A stretch of DNA of 52,958 bases from JBHGBM01 sp041946965. Its GTDB lineage: Bacteria; Acidobacteriota; Terriglobia; Bryobacterales; Bryobacteraceae. Where the stretch lies: contig JBHGBM010000033.1 of NCBI GenBank assembly GCA_041946965.1, positions 1-52,958 of the forward strand, given 5' to 3'. Under the pieces are notes generated by a model. That model did not search any database, was not told the origin of the DNA, and worked only from the letters and a program-made list of their open reading frames with translations. Position numbers and translations under genes: made by a program. Positions 31,706-40,873 of this stretch are shown here, in pieces; positions within the stretch are counted from its first letter, which is position 1; each line of letters opens with the position of its first letter.

Positions 31706-33166
31706 TCATCGAGTGATGGCCGGCGCTTCGTGCCCGGCGGCGGGCAGCGTCACCCGGAACGCGGTACCCTTCCCCGGCTCGCTTTCCACGTTTACCCTGC
31801 CGCCGTGCGCCTTCACAATCCACGCCACGAAACTGAGTCCCAGCCCGAGCCCCTTTTCGGCCGTCATATTCTGCCCGGGGGCGCGGTAGAAGCGGTCGAA
31901 GATGTGCGGAAGGTGCTCGGGGGCGATGCCCCTTCCGGTGTCCGCCACCAACGCCTCAACCCAGCCGTCACCAGGCGCGACGGAAACGCGCACCTCCCCG
32001 CCCGCGGGCGTAAACTTGATCGCGTTGGAGAGCAGGTTGGTAAACAGCCGCTCGATCTGTACGCGGTCCGCGTCGAGGAGGGCGCCCGGCGCGAGGTCGG
32101 CCACCAGGCGCACGTTGGCCTCGTCGGCGGGAATCTGGAACTGCTCCACGATGCCGGCGGCCGTTTCGGAAAGGTCGAGCCGCGACTTCTGCAAGGCCAG
32201 TTGGCCGGATTCGGCCTGCGAGAGCAGCAGCAGCGCACGCACGATGTGCGAGAGCCGCTCGATGTCCTGCAAGGCGTTCATGACCGCCTCCCGGTACTGC
32301 TCCACGCCTCGCGCGGTGAACAGCGCGACTTCAAGCTGTCCCCGGATGGCGGTGATGGGCGTGCGCAATTCGTGAGAAACGTCGGTGGAGAACTGCCGGA
32401 TCTGCTGGAACGAAGTCTCCAGCCGCTCGATCATGCGGTTGAACGTGGCGATGAGGTAATCCAGCTCGTCGCCCGCGCCGCGCGTGGGAATGCGCATGCT
32501 GAGGTTGGAGCCGGAGATGCGCTGCGCGGCGCGGGCCACCTCTTTCACCGGCGTAAGGGCCCGGCCCGCCAGCAGCCATCCGAGCGCCGACCCAAGCAGA
32601 ATCCCCATCGGGATGAGCCCGGCGTAGATCCAGGTGTATTGGCGCAGGATGTCGCGGTTGGCGCCCAGCGAGCGGCCGAGCGCGATGTAGTAAGGGTGCA
32701 CGTGCGCTTCGTCGTAGACCACGCCGGCACGGATGAGGTACGGCACGCCGCTATTGCTGTAGCGCGTGCGCCACACCGGCTGGTGAGGCGTTTGCATCAC
32801 GGAACGGATCGCCTCCGGGCTGTCGAGCCCGAGCGCGTCGTTATACGTCGTGGACCACTGGATCGGCTTGCCCTGTTCGTCCGCCAGCATGTAGACGCGC
32901 CGGATCTGCTCTACGATGAACGCCTCATCCGGGTCGTCGCGGTCGAAGAACCAGCGCGGCTGCCGGTCCTGCTGGATCTGGAGATAGCCTTTCATGGCGG
33001 CCCACTCCTGGGTGAGCACGTCGCGTGATTGCGCGTCCAGGCTGGATTCGAGCCGGCTCCGGAACACGCCGGCCACCAGAATCAGGACCAGGGTGAAGAA
33101 GAGGGCGTAGAATGCCGTCAGGCGGAAGCGGAGGCCCCGGGTGAACTGCGGCAGCCGCAGGGGCAT
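31706..33166 (-). CDS. Sensor histidine kinase of the OmpR-partner type
   Basis: 486 residues. TM1 at about 17-37, periplasmic region about 38-175, TM2 at 178-201, HAMP (200-252), H-box FSTDVSHELRTPITAI with His265, then the ATPase (LFTNLLSNAIKFTPAGG, ADTGRGI, EKGLGLGLSFV). Similar to the heavy-metal/copper sensor kinase CusS group, but no metal efflux genes are adjacent, so the signal is unassigned. Starts 1 base after the response regulator stop. Confidence 0.92.
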   Translation of the reverse strand: MPLRLPQFTRGLRFRLTAFYALFFTLVLILVAGVFRSRLESSLDAQSRDVLTQEWAAMKGYLQIQQDRQPRWFFDRDDPDEAFIVEQIRRVYMLADEQGKPIQWSTTYNDALGLDSPEAIRSVMQTPHQPVWRTRYSNSGVPYLIRAGVVYDEAHVHPYYIALGRSLGANRDILRQYTWIYAGLIPMGILLGSALGWLLAGRALTPVKEVARAAQRISGSNLSMRIPTRGAGDELDYLIATFNRMIERLETSFQQIRQFSTDVSHELRTPITAIRGQLEVALFTARGVEQYREAVMNALQDIERLSHIVRALLLLSQAESGQLALQKSRLDLSETAAGIVEQFQIPADEANVRLVADLAPGALLDADRVQIERLFTNLLSNAIKFTPAGGEVRVSVAPGDGWVEALVADTGRGIAPEHLPHIFDRFYRAPGQNMTAEKGLGLGLSFVAWIVKAHGGRVNVESEPGKGTAFRVTLPAAGHEAPAITR

Positions 33167-33167
33167 G

Positions 33168-33887
33168 CTACACCTGCCGTTCGACCGTGGCTTCGGGCTC
33201 CGGCCTTTCGCCGGAACGGTCGGGCGCGTCGATCATGTAGCCTATCCCGCGAACCGTCTGGATCAGCTTAAGCGTGAAACGGTCGTCGATCTTGCTGCGC
33301 AGGTGCCGGATATAGACGTCCACGATGTTGGTGAGGCCGTCATAGTCCATGTCCCAGACGTGTTCCACGATCATGGTGCGGCTAAGCGGGCGTCCCTTGT
33401 TGCGCATCAGGTATTCGAGGATGCCGAACTCCTTGGGCGCCAGCTCGATGGGCTCTCCGCTGCGGGTCACCTTGCGGCGGATGCAGTCCAGCGTGAGATC
33501 GCCCACCTGAAGCCGTTCCGGCAGGGGCTGGCCGCGGCGCAGCAGGGCGCGCACCCGCGCCAGCAACTCGACGAACGCGAAAGGCTTCACCAGAAAATCG
33601 TCGGCGCCGTTCTCCAGACCCTTCACGCGGTCTTCCAGCGTTCCGCGAGCGCTCAGGATCAGCACCGGTGGGCCCACCTTGCGGTTGCGTATCTTTTCCA
33701 GGACCTGTAAGCCGTCCATGTCGGGCAACATGAGGTCGAGGATCACCAGGTCGTAATCGGCCGAGTGGATCAGCTCGATGGCGTCCCGGCCGGTGGGCGC
33801 GGCGTCCACGGCGTAACCCGCGCCTTCAAGTCCGCGGCAGAGGAAGTCGGCGATCCGCTTCTCGTCCTCGATGACCAATAGCCGCAT
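33168..33887 (-). CDS. OmpR-family response regulator
   Basis: 239 residues. Receiver domain with phospho-acceptor Asp51 (DLVILDLMLPDMDGL), acidic IEDE at 6-9 and VKPF Lys near 104; winged-helix output domain from about 130 (IELAPKEFGILEYLMRNKGRPLSRTMI, VDVYIRHLRSKID, IQTVRGIGYMID). Cotranscribed with the kinase that follows. Target genes unknown; the divergent DUF1080 gene 48 bases away is one candidate. Confidence 0.95.
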   Translation of the reverse strand: MRLLVIEDEKRIADFLCRGLEGAGYAVDAAPTGRDAIELIHSADYDLVILDLMLPDMDGLQVLEKIRNRKVGPPVLILSARGTLEDRVKGLENGADDFLVKPFAFVELLARVRALLRRGQPLPERLQVGDLTLDCIRRKVTRSGEPIELAPKEFGILEYLMRNKGRPLSRTMIVEHVWDMDYDGLTNIVDVYIRHLRSKIDDRFTLKLIQTVRGIGYMIDAPDRSGERPEPEATVERQV

Positions 33888-33935
33888 CTATCCATTAGGT
33901 TACCGCGCCGCACGGCGTTCGCGCTAAGCTGAAGC

Positions 33936-34712
33936 GTGCGCCTCGCCATCCTGTTCGCCGCTGCCCTGGCCTGCCAGGCCCAGAACACCCTGACGCCCCG
34001 GGAACGGGCGCAGGGATGGATCCTGCTGTTCGACGGCAAATCGCTCGACGCGTGGGAAGATCCGCGCGCCAACACGCCGCCGGGCGACTCCTGGAGCGTC
34101 GAGGACGGCTGCATCAAGTCGGCCGCGCGGCCCAAATTGCGCCAGGATCTCATCTCCAGACAATCCTACGGCGATTTCGATCTGGCCTTCGATTGGCGCA
34201 TCGCGCCCAAGGGGAACAGCGGCGTCAAGTACCGCATTCAGGACCGCGTGTGGGTCTACCGCGTTCCGGGGATTTCGAAATTTGAACGGCTGGTGGATCA
34301 CGCCCTCGCCAACCGCCGGCCGCCGCAGGCCGGCCAGGGCGAGGAGTACGGCATCGCGTTCGAATACCAGGTGATCGATTACCACGGTGACCCGCAGTCG
34401 CCCTCGGCGGCCGGCGCGCTGTATGAGCTGATCGGACCTTCCCGGGCCGCCGCGCGCCCCGTGGGCGAGTTCAACCAGGCCCGTATCGTGGTCAAGGGCA
34501 ATCACATCGAGCACTGGCTCAACGGCTCGAAGGTGGTGGATGCGGAATTGACCGCGCCGGAGATTGCCGCCGGGCTCGCCAGGCGCTGGAGCACGGAATC
34601 GCCGGTCTACCGCATGCTGACCGGCCAGCCGCGCCGCAACTGCCCTATCGCCTTGCAAAACCACAACAGTGAGGCGTGGTTCCGGAACATCCGGATCCGC
34701 CCGCTGAGGTGA
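33936..34712 (+). CDS. Secreted DUF1080 protein (3-keto-glycoside hydrolase-like)
   Basis: 258 residues with GTG start and signal peptide (VRLAILFAAALACQAQ). Family opening WILLFDGKSLDAWEDP, then GDFDLAFDWRIAPKGNSGVKYRI, EYQVIDYHGD and NQARIVVKGNHIEHWLNGSKVVDAEL, all DUF1080 hallmarks of a concanavalin-like jelly roll. Characterised relatives cleave 3-keto-disaccharides formed by Gfo/Idh/MocA dehydrogenases. Exported; a small outer-membrane-like protein follows after 15 bases. Confidence 0.88.
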   Translation: MRLAILFAAALACQAQNTLTPRERAQGWILLFDGKSLDAWEDPRANTPPGDSWSVEDGCIKSAARPKLRQDLISRQSYGDFDLAFDWRIAPKGNSGVKYRIQDRVWVYRVPGISKFERLVDHALANRRPPQAGQGEEYGIAFEYQVIDYHGDPQSPSAAGALYELIGPSRAAARPVGEFNQARIVVKGNHIEHWLNGSKVVDAELTAPEIAAGLARRWSTESPVYRMLTGQPRRNCPIALQNHNSEAWFRNIRIRPLR

Positions 34713-34727
34713 ACTACACTGGAGTAG

Positions 34728-35228
34728 ATGAGAAAAGCCTGCGCATTTATCCTTCTTCTTCTCGGCTGCACCGCCGCGGCATCGGCGCAGCGCTCTTACG
34801 GATACTGGACTATTAATAACGGCGGCCTGTCGGCCGGGGGACGCACCGCCTATCAGCTTGGGTTGAACGGCGGCGGCGAGTTTGCGATCCGTAAGGGCTT
34901 TTCCGCGGGCCTGGAAGCCGGCTTCACGGGCGATCCGCGCCGGAACTACGGCGATTCGATGCTGGGCATGGCGTCAGTGAACGGCTGCTACCACGCGCGG
35001 CCCGCGCGCGACGCCAGGCTGGACCCGTTCGTCACCATGGGATACACGCTGCTGTTTCGCAGCGATACGCAAAACGCCTTCAACTGGGGCGCGGGCCTCA
35101 ACTGGTGGGTGCTGCGCGCCGCCGCCCTGCGCGTGGAGTTCCGCGACCACACCTGGCGGCACGACCCGGTGCGTTTCCACCTGTGGGGAATCCGGGCGGG
35201 GGTGTCCTTCAGCAGCCTTTGGCCGTAG
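34728..35228 (+). CDS. Outer-membrane beta-barrel-like protein
   Basis: 166 residues. Signal peptide MRKACAFILLLLGCTAAASAQ, then alternating strands with aromatic ends (YGYWTINNGGLSAGG, GEFAIRKGFSAGLEAGFTGD, FVTMGYTLLFRSD, FHLWGIRAGVSFSSLWP). The terminal aromatic-rich strand is typical of outer membrane barrels of OmpA/OmpW size. Function unknown. Its last 20 bases overlap the convergent gene 35209-35553. Confidence 0.65.
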   Translation: MRKACAFILLLLGCTAAASAQRSYGYWTINNGGLSAGGRTAYQLGLNGGGEFAIRKGFSAGLEAGFTGDPRRNYGDSMLGMASVNGCYHARPARDARLDPFVTMGYTLLFRSDTQNAFNWGAGLNWWVLRAAALRVEFRDHTWRHDPVRFHLWGIRAGVSFSSLWP

Positions 35229-35553
35229 CGCGCCTCGCGCCCTTGCGGCGCAGGGACACGCGGTCCGCCAGGATTTCGGCGAAGGCTTCGGCGTGGGCGG
35301 CCTGCGCGTGCTCGTGCAGTTCGCCGGCCACGGCGAGCAGCTTGCGGTAGCGGGGCTCCCATTCCTTCAGCTTGGGAAGCGGGTCCAGGCGGCCGGGCAG
35401 CGGCCCGCGCTTCTCGATCAGGCGGGCCTCCATCATCTGGCTCACCAGGTTTTTCTCCAGGCGCTCGCGGCAGGCGTCTTTGAGAATGCCGAACAGCCAC
35501 GCCATCTCCTGGCTGTCGAGCTTTGAGAGGGGATTGTACGGAGCCGATCTCAT
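35209..35553 (-). CDS. Hypothetical helical protein
   Basis: 114 residues, largely helical (SQEMAWLFGILKDACRERLEKNLVSQMMEARLIEKRG, WEPRYRKLLAVAGELHEHAQAAHAEAFAEILADRV). No domain recognised. The ATG at 35553 lies 9 bases from the 16-bp palindrome at 35563-35578, with no visible Shine-Dalgarno. It is convergent and overlapping with the barrel gene and divergent from a sugar-type oxidoreductase, so it could be a small regulator or partner. Low certainty. Confidence 0.5.
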   Translation of the reverse strand: MRSAPYNPLSKLDSQEMAWLFGILKDACRERLEKNLVSQMMEARLIEKRGPLPGRLDPLPKLKEWEPRYRKLLAVAGELHEHAQAAHAEAFAEILADRVSLRRKGARRATAKGC

Positions 35554-35562
35554 CGGGAATCT

Positions 35563-35578
35563 TTTACGATATCGTAAA
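35563..35578. promoter_or_regulatory. 16-bp perfect palindrome, operator candidate
   Basis: TTTACGATATCGTAAA lies in the 61-base gap between the divergent hypothetical gene (start 35553) and the Gfo/Idh/MocA gene (start 35615). Its position suits a dimeric regulator controlling both. No regulator gene is adjacent. Confidence 0.6.
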
Positions 35579-35614
35579 CTGGTACGAAATTCGAACTACC
35601 GTGGGGAGAAGAAG

Positions 35615-36838
35615 ATGTACATCAACCGGCGCGAGTTGGCGTTCCTCATCGTGAGTCCGCAAGCGGTGCGGGGCAGCGCCGCCAACTCGGCCGTGCGCCT
35701 GGGAATGGTTGGCTGCGGCGGCCGGGGTACGGGCGTGGCGGCATCCTTCGTGGAGAACGCCGCCGCGCGGCTCACCGCCCTTGCCGACCTGTTTCCCGAC
35801 AACCTGAACGCCGCCCGCGCGCGGCTGGCCAAATTCGGCGACATCGAGGAGGCCTACAGCGGCCCGCGCGCGGCCGAACAGCTCTTCGCGTCGCAGGCGG
35901 TGGATGCCGTCTACATCGCCACGCCCGTCTGGTTCCATCCCGAGCACTTCGAGGCCGCCGTGGCCGCCGGCAAGCACGTGTACGTGGAGAAGCCGGCGGG
36001 CGTGGACGTGCCCGGGGTCAACCGCATGCTGCGCGCCGCCGCGCGCGCCCGCGGCAGGCTGAGCATCACCATGGGCCTGCAACTGCGGCACGCCTCGCCG
36101 TACGTCGAGCAGGTGCGCCGCATTCACGCGGGTGCGCTGGGCGAGATCGTCTGCGGCCTGGTGCACTACTATGCCGGAGCCATCGACCGGCCCGCGTGGC
36201 CGAATGCCTCGCCCGCCGAGCGCCGCCTGCGCAACTGGATCCACGACCGCGTGCTCTCCGGCGATATCGTCGTGGAGCAGAACGTGCACGTCATCGACTT
36301 CACCAACTGGGTGCTGGGAGCCCACCCGCTCAAAGCTTCCGGCGTGTGCGGCCGCAAGGGCCGCCGCGATCAGGGCGACTGCAAGAGCCATTTCGACTGC
36401 ACCTTCAGCTACCCCAACGACGTACACATCAGCTTCGCCTCCACGCAGTTCATCAACGGCGCGTGGGACGTGGCCATGCGCTACTTCGGCACGCGCGGAA
36501 ATTCCGAGGCGCGTTACGACGCGCCGGTGAACATCACCGGGGCCGAGAAGTGGGAGTTCCCGGACTTGGGCAAGCCCGGACAGGTCACCGACAGCAAAGT
36601 GGCCGCCACCGGCGTGTTCCGCGGCGCGCTTGACGACGCCGACGCCAACAAGCAGAAGCAGTTCATACAAAGCATCGTGACGGGCAAGCTGCTGGACGAC
36701 ATCACGCCCGGCGCCGAGTCCACCCTGAGCGCCATCATGGCGCGCACCGCCGCCTACCACGGCCGCGAGGTTACCTGGCAGGAGACGCTGCGCTCGAACG
36801 AGGTCTGGGACGCCAAACTGGAGATCGCCAAACTATGA
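35615..36838 (+). CDS. Gfo/Idh/MocA-family oxidoreductase, second copy
   Basis: 407 residues from the ATG at 35615, which has GGGGAG 6 bases upstream; the longer frame is antisense to the previous gene. N-terminus MYINRRELAFLIVSPQA has a twin Arg but a weak hydrophobic core, so export is uncertain. Rossmann GCGGRGTG (34-40) and VYVEKPAGVDVPGVN with E125-K126-P127; the C-half NWIHDRVLSGDIVVEQNVHVIDFTNWVLGAHP belongs to the same exported branch as the first copy. Overlaps the following ADP-ribosylglycohydrolase-family gene (ATGA). Confidence 0.88.
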   Translation: MYINRRELAFLIVSPQAVRGSAANSAVRLGMVGCGGRGTGVAASFVENAAARLTALADLFPDNLNAARARLAKFGDIEEAYSGPRAAEQLFASQAVDAVYIATPVWFHPEHFEAAVAAGKHVYVEKPAGVDVPGVNRMLRAAARARGRLSITMGLQLRHASPYVEQVRRIHAGALGEIVCGLVHYYAGAIDRPAWPNASPAERRLRNWIHDRVLSGDIVVEQNVHVIDFTNWVLGAHPLKASGVCGRKGRRDQGDCKSHFDCTFSYPNDVHISFASTQFINGAWDVAMRYFGTRGNSEARYDAPVNITGAEKWEFPDLGKPGQVTDSKVAATGVFRGALDDADANKQKQFIQSIVTGKLLDDITPGAESTLSAIMARTAAYHGREVTWQETLRSNEVWDAKLEIAKL

Positions 36839-37956
36839 AACGCCGAACGCTATTGCAGGCGGGCATGGCCGCGCCCGCCGTATCCGCCGTGTCAGCCTCT
36901 CCGGCGCCGTTGCGAGAGAAGTTCTTCGGCTGCATCGCGGGGTGCCATATCGGCTCTTCGATGGGCGCCACCGTCGAGGGCTGGCCGTATGAGCGCATCG
37001 AACGGGAGCATGGCACGCACCAGCGGCTGCTCCCCTACGAGCACTACCGCAACGGCTGGAAGCGCGAGCCGGGCACCACCGAAGACGGCGTGGAACGGCA
37101 GAAGCTCATCATCACGGCCATTATCGAAAAGAAGGACCGGGTCAACGCCGAAGACGTGCGGCGCATCTGGGTGCGGGACATCAAGCCGGAATCGGCGGGC
37201 AAGGTTTCCGAACCGTTCGAGGCCATCCTGCTCGCCATGGCCAAGACCCCCATCCCGGCGGTGGACTTGGGGCGGTACTGCGATTACGCGGGCCTCGTCT
37301 CCATGGCGCGCTCCTGCCATCCCATCGGGCTGATCAACGCGGGCGACGTGCCGGGCGCCATCGCGGACGTCTACGAAGTCGGGCAGTTGTACCAGACCTC
37401 GAACAGCCGCGGGCTTCAATGGGCCGCCGTGACGGGAGCGGCGATTGCCGCAGCCACCACGCCGGGCGCGACCGCGGAGAGCGTGATCGCCCAAGTGCGC
37501 AAGCACTGCGACCGCCGGGTGGTGGCGGAAATCGACCGCGGGCTCGACGCTACCGCTGCCTGCACCGATTTTCGCGAGATGCGCAAGGCCTTCGACCGCA
37601 TCTACAGCGGCACGGGGATCCCGTACGCGAACAGCTACGCGAACGAGGTGGTCACCAAAGCGGTGTGCGTCCTGCGCATGACCCGGGGCGTCACGCGCGA
37701 CGCCATGATCGCCGCCGTGAACATGGGCCGCGACACAGATTGCCTGGCCGCCGTCGCCGCCGGAATCTCCGGCGCGCTCTCCGGAGCGGCATCGATCCCG
37801 CCCGAGTGGATCGCGCAGGTGGATAAGGCCACCCGGATGAACCCCTACACGAACTCGCAGCGCACGCTGCGCGAGCACGCCGACGGCCTCTACGAAGCCT
37901 TCCGCGCGCGGCTGGAGAAAATGCGGAAGTACGCCGGGGAGATGCTCACGGCGTAG
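36835..37956 (+). CDS. Tat-exported ADP-ribosylglycohydrolase-family protein
   Basis: 373 residues. Twin-arginine leader (MKRRTLLQAGMAAPAVSAV). ADPRH fold: GCIAGCHIGSSMGATVEGWP, TTEDGVERQKL (81-91) at the first metal site and MGRDTDCLAAVAAGISGALSG as the second metal site. Cytosolic members remove ADP-ribose from Arg or dinitrogenase reductase; an exported one more likely hydrolyses a glycosidic bond. Coupled to the oxidoreductase (ATGA), suggesting one pathway. Ends 3 bases from convergent gyrA. Confidence 0.85.
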   Translation: MKRRTLLQAGMAAPAVSAVSASPAPLREKFFGCIAGCHIGSSMGATVEGWPYERIEREHGTHQRLLPYEHYRNGWKREPGTTEDGVERQKLIITAIIEKKDRVNAEDVRRIWVRDIKPESAGKVSEPFEAILLAMAKTPIPAVDLGRYCDYAGLVSMARSCHPIGLINAGDVPGAIADVYEVGQLYQTSNSRGLQWAAVTGAAIAAATTPGATAESVIAQVRKHCDRRVVAEIDRGLDATAACTDFREMRKAFDRIYSGTGIPYANSYANEVVTKAVCVLRMTRGVTRDAMIAAVNMGRDTDCLAAVAAGISGALSGAASIPPEWIAQVDKATRMNPYTNSQRTLREHADGLYEAFRARLEKMRKYAGEMLTA

Positions 37957-37959
37957 CCG

Positions 37960-40479
37960 TTACTGGATCGGCAGATCGCCCTGCCCGTTGCCGTTGCTGT
38001 CGGGGATTACGCACGCCGCCGCCACCTGGTCGCCTTCTTCCATGCGCACCAGCGTGACGCCCTGCGTGGAACGCCCCGCCTGCCGGATGTTGGCGGCCTC
38101 GAGCCGGATGATCTTTCCGTCTTTGCTGATGATCATCAGGTCGGTGTCTTCCTTCACCGCGAGGATCCCCACCACCTTGCCGTTGCGGCTGCTGGTCTTC
38201 ATGTTGATGACCCCCTTGCCGCCGCGGTTGGTGAGGCGGTAGTCCTTCACCTTGGTGCGCTTGCCGTAGCCGTGCTCGGAGATGGAGAGGATCAGGCAGT
38301 CGTCGTCGCTCACCACTTCCATGCCCACCAGGTAATCGCCTGCTTCCAGCGTGATGGCGCGCACGCCGCGCGCCGGCCGGCCCATCGGCCGCACCTGCTG
38401 TTCGGAGAAGCGTATGGCCTGGCCGTTGTGCGAGCCCAGGAAGATGAAGTCGTCGCCGTCGGTGAGCCGCGCGGCGATCAGCTCGTCGCCCTCGTCCAGG
38501 CTCAGCGCGATGATGCCGCGCGACATGGGGTTGTCGAACTCGGTCAGCTCGCTCTTCTTGATGACGCCGTGCTTGGTCACCATCACGATGAACCGGTCTC
38601 CGGTGAACTCGCGCACGGGCAGGAACGCCTTGACCTTCTCGTCGGGCTGAAGGTTGATGAGATTCTGTATGTGCTTGCCCTTGCCCGCCGTGGCGGCGTC
38701 CGGGATCTCGTAGATCTTGAGCCAGTAGACGCGCCCCTTGTCCGTGAAGATCAGCAGGTAGGCGTGGGTGTTGGCGATGATCAGGTGCTCGACGAAGTCC
38801 TCCGTGCGGGTGCCCATGCCGATGCGGCCCTTGCCTCCGCGCCCCTGCCGCCGGTACGTATCCACCGCGGTGCGCTTCAGGTAGCCCTCGTGCGTTACCG
38901 TGACCGCCACGTCCTCCTGGGCCACCAGGTCTTCAAGCCTCAGCTCGCCGGTGTCGTCAATGATCTCGGTGCGGCGGCCGTCGCCGAACTCCTTGGCGAC
39001 TTCCCGGAGCTCCTTGATGATCACATCCCGCAGGACTTTGTCCGAGTCCAGAATCTCCGTGTACTCGGCAATGCGCCGCTGGATCTCGCCCAGCTCCTCG
39101 AGGATCTTCTGCTGCTCCATGCCGGTCAGGCGCTGAAGCTGCAATTCGATGATGGCCTGCGCCTGTCTTTCGGTGAAATCGAAACGGGCGATCAGCATGT
39201 CGCGCGCGTCGCGCGGGGTCCTGGCGGCGCGGATGAGGCGGATCACCTCGTCGAGATTGTCGAGCGCCCTCTGGAACCCGAGCAACAGGTGCTCCCGCTC
39301 GCGGGCCTTGCGCAGCTCGTACTCGGTGCGCCGCCGCACCACATCCACGCGGTGATCGATGAAGTGCTGGATGTAGCCCGCCAGCCCCATCTCGCGCGGC
39401 TGGCCGTTGGCGATGGAAAGCATGATCACGCCGAAGCCGACTTGAAGCTGGGTGTGCTTGTAGAGATTATTGAGGATGACTTCGGCCTGCTCGCCCCGCT
39501 TCAGCTCGAAGACGATGCGCAGCCCGTCGCGGTCGCTCTCATCGCGGATGTCCGAGATGCCTTCGATCTTCTTATCGTTGACCAGCGACGAAGCCTGCTC
39601 GATGAGCCGCGCCTTGTTCACCTGGTAGGGAATCTCGGTCACCACGATCTGGTCGCGGTCTTTGCCCACGCGCTCGATGGCGGCCTTGGCGCGCAGCTTG
39701 AGCTGGCCGCGGCCGGTGCGATACGCGTCCAGAATGCCCTGCCGCCCGAGAATGTAACCGCCGGTGGGAAAATCGGGGCCGGGGACCAGCTCGAGGATCT
39801 TCTCCAGCGGCGTCGCCGGCTTCTGAATCATCAGGATGGCCGCGTCGACGATCTCGTTCAGGTTGTGCGGCGGAATGTTGGTGGCCATGCCCACCGCGAT
39901 GCCGGAGGAGCCGTTCACCAGCAGGTTCGGAATGCGCGTGGGCAGGACCTCGGGCTCCATCTCGCTTTCGTCGTAGTTGGGGCGGAAATCGACGGTCTCC
40001 TTGTCGATGTCCTGCAACAGCGCCGTGGCGGCGCGCGAGAGCCGGGCCTCGGTATACCGCATGGCCGCGGGCGGATCGCCGTCCACCGATCCGAAGTTCC
40101 CCTGACCCTCAACCAGCGGATATCTCATGCTGAACGGCTGCGCCATGCGGACCAACGAGTCGTAAATCGGCGAGTCGCCGTGCGGGTGATACTTGCCCAT
40201 CACCTCGCCGGTGATCTTGGCGCACTTGCGCGTGGGACGGTTGGGCGCCAGGCCCATCTCGTGCATGCCGAAGAGAATCCGGCGATGCACGGGCTTCAGT
40301 CCGTCGCGGATATCGGGCAGCGCACGTCCCACGATCACGCTCATGGCGTAATCGAGATAGGAGCGCCGCATCTCGTCTTCGATATTGATGGGCAGCAGGT
40401 TGCCATCCCCACCCAGGGGGATCTGAGGGCCCACGGGCGGCGCGGGCGGTCCTTGCGGTGGATGTTCCTGATCGGCCAA
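37960..40479 (-). CDS. gyrA: DNA gyrase subunit A
   Basis: 839 residues, full-length. Active-site Tyr142 in AAMRYTEARLS; QRDR segment HPHGDSPIYDSLVRMAQ with Ser103 and Asp107 (E. coli Ser83, Asp87); six C-terminal beta-pinwheel blades with the GyrA box RRQGRGGKGRIGM. Type II topoisomerase introducing negative supercoils. TTG start with AAGGAG 6 bases before it; TACAAT at 40514-40509 (minus) is a likely -10 box. gyrB is not adjacent. Confidence 0.97.
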   Translation of the reverse strand: MADQEHPPQGPPAPPVGPQIPLGGDGNLLPINIEDEMRRSYLDYAMSVIVGRALPDIRDGLKPVHRRILFGMHEMGLAPNRPTRKCAKITGEVMGKYHPHGDSPIYDSLVRMAQPFSMRYPLVEGQGNFGSVDGDPPAAMRYTEARLSRAATALLQDIDKETVDFRPNYDESEMEPEVLPTRIPNLLVNGSSGIAVGMATNIPPHNLNEIVDAAILMIQKPATPLEKILELVPGPDFPTGGYILGRQGILDAYRTGRGQLKLRAKAAIERVGKDRDQIVVTEIPYQVNKARLIEQASSLVNDKKIEGISDIRDESDRDGLRIVFELKRGEQAEVILNNLYKHTQLQVGFGVIMLSIANGQPREMGLAGYIQHFIDHRVDVVRRRTEYELRKAREREHLLLGFQRALDNLDEVIRLIRAARTPRDARDMLIARFDFTERQAQAIIELQLQRLTGMEQQKILEELGEIQRRIAEYTEILDSDKVLRDVIIKELREVAKEFGDGRRTEIIDDTGELRLEDLVAQEDVAVTVTHEGYLKRTAVDTYRRQGRGGKGRIGMGTRTEDFVEHLIIANTHAYLLIFTDKGRVYWLKIYEIPDAATAGKGKHIQNLINLQPDEKVKAFLPVREFTGDRFIVMVTKHGVIKKSELTEFDNPMSRGIIALSLDEGDELIAARLTDGDDFIFLGSHNGQAIRFSEQQVRPMGRPARGVRAITLEAGDYLVGMEVVSDDDCLILSISEHGYGKRTKVKDYRLTNRGGKGVINMKTSSRNGKVVGILAVKEDTDLMIISKDGKIIRLEAANIRQAGRSTQGVTLVRMEEGDQVAAACVIPDSNGNGQGDLPIQ

Positions 40480-40547
40480 AAAAGACTCCTTGCTGGTGTG
40501 TAAGTGCTATTGTACCAAGAATTTAGGTGAGGATCCAAGAGTGCCGT

Positions 40548-40772
40548 TCATTGTTCGGGACGGGTCGCCCGGGGGGTGGGCCGGAGGCGCGCCACACGCA
40601 CGTAAAAGCGGTGCTCGCAGACCCGGCAGCGGTAAGGCTCGCGCCTGAGCCAGCGCGCCACTCCGTCCCTGATGCCGGCGGGCCAGGAGGGGCGCACATC
40701 GCTTCTCCCGCAGGCGGGGCAGCGAAGCGCTTTGTCCTCTGATTTCAACAGTTTAAATGTGAATTGTATCAC
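40548..40772 (-). CDS. Small zinc-ribbon protein
   Basis: 74 residues, GTG start. Two CxxC knuckles: LRCPACGRSDVRPS (C18, C21) and YRCRVCEHRFYVRV (C49, C52), forming a rubredoxin-like zinc ribbon. The C-terminus is Arg/Pro-rich. No catalytic residues; probably nucleic-acid or protein binding. Divergent from 40874-41182; upstream of gyrA on the same strand. Confidence 0.65.
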   Translation of the reverse strand: MIQFTFKLLKSEDKALRCPACGRSDVRPSWPAGIRDGVARWLRREPYRCRVCEHRFYVRVARLRPTPRATRPEQ

Positions 40773-40793
40773 ACCTGGCGGTTGTGGTATATT
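40764..40793 (+). promoter_or_regulatory. Promoter candidate for 40874-41182
   Basis: TTGTAT (40764-40769), an 18-base spacer and TATATT (40788-40793). The -35 is poor (3 of 6) and the -10 good (5 of 6). The leader would be about 75 bases. The zinc-ribbon start on the other strand lies inside this region. Confidence 0.45.
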
Positions 40794-40873
40794 AGTGCTG
40801 TTCCATACATCTGATCCGGGCCATCCTCACCCCCTCCCGCTGCTCCTCGCTGCCCGGGGCAAGCGTAAGTGCC

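Noticed and set aside
31706..33887. Copper-response two-component system CusRS
   Set aside because: The kinase resembles CusS in layout only; no metal efflux or copper genes lie in the window, so the ligand is left open.
40165..40190. Pro104 after Ser103 in the GyrA QRDR as a quinolone-resistance change
   Set aside because: Ser and Asp at the key positions are kept, and Pro next to Ser is, from memory, natural in several phyla.
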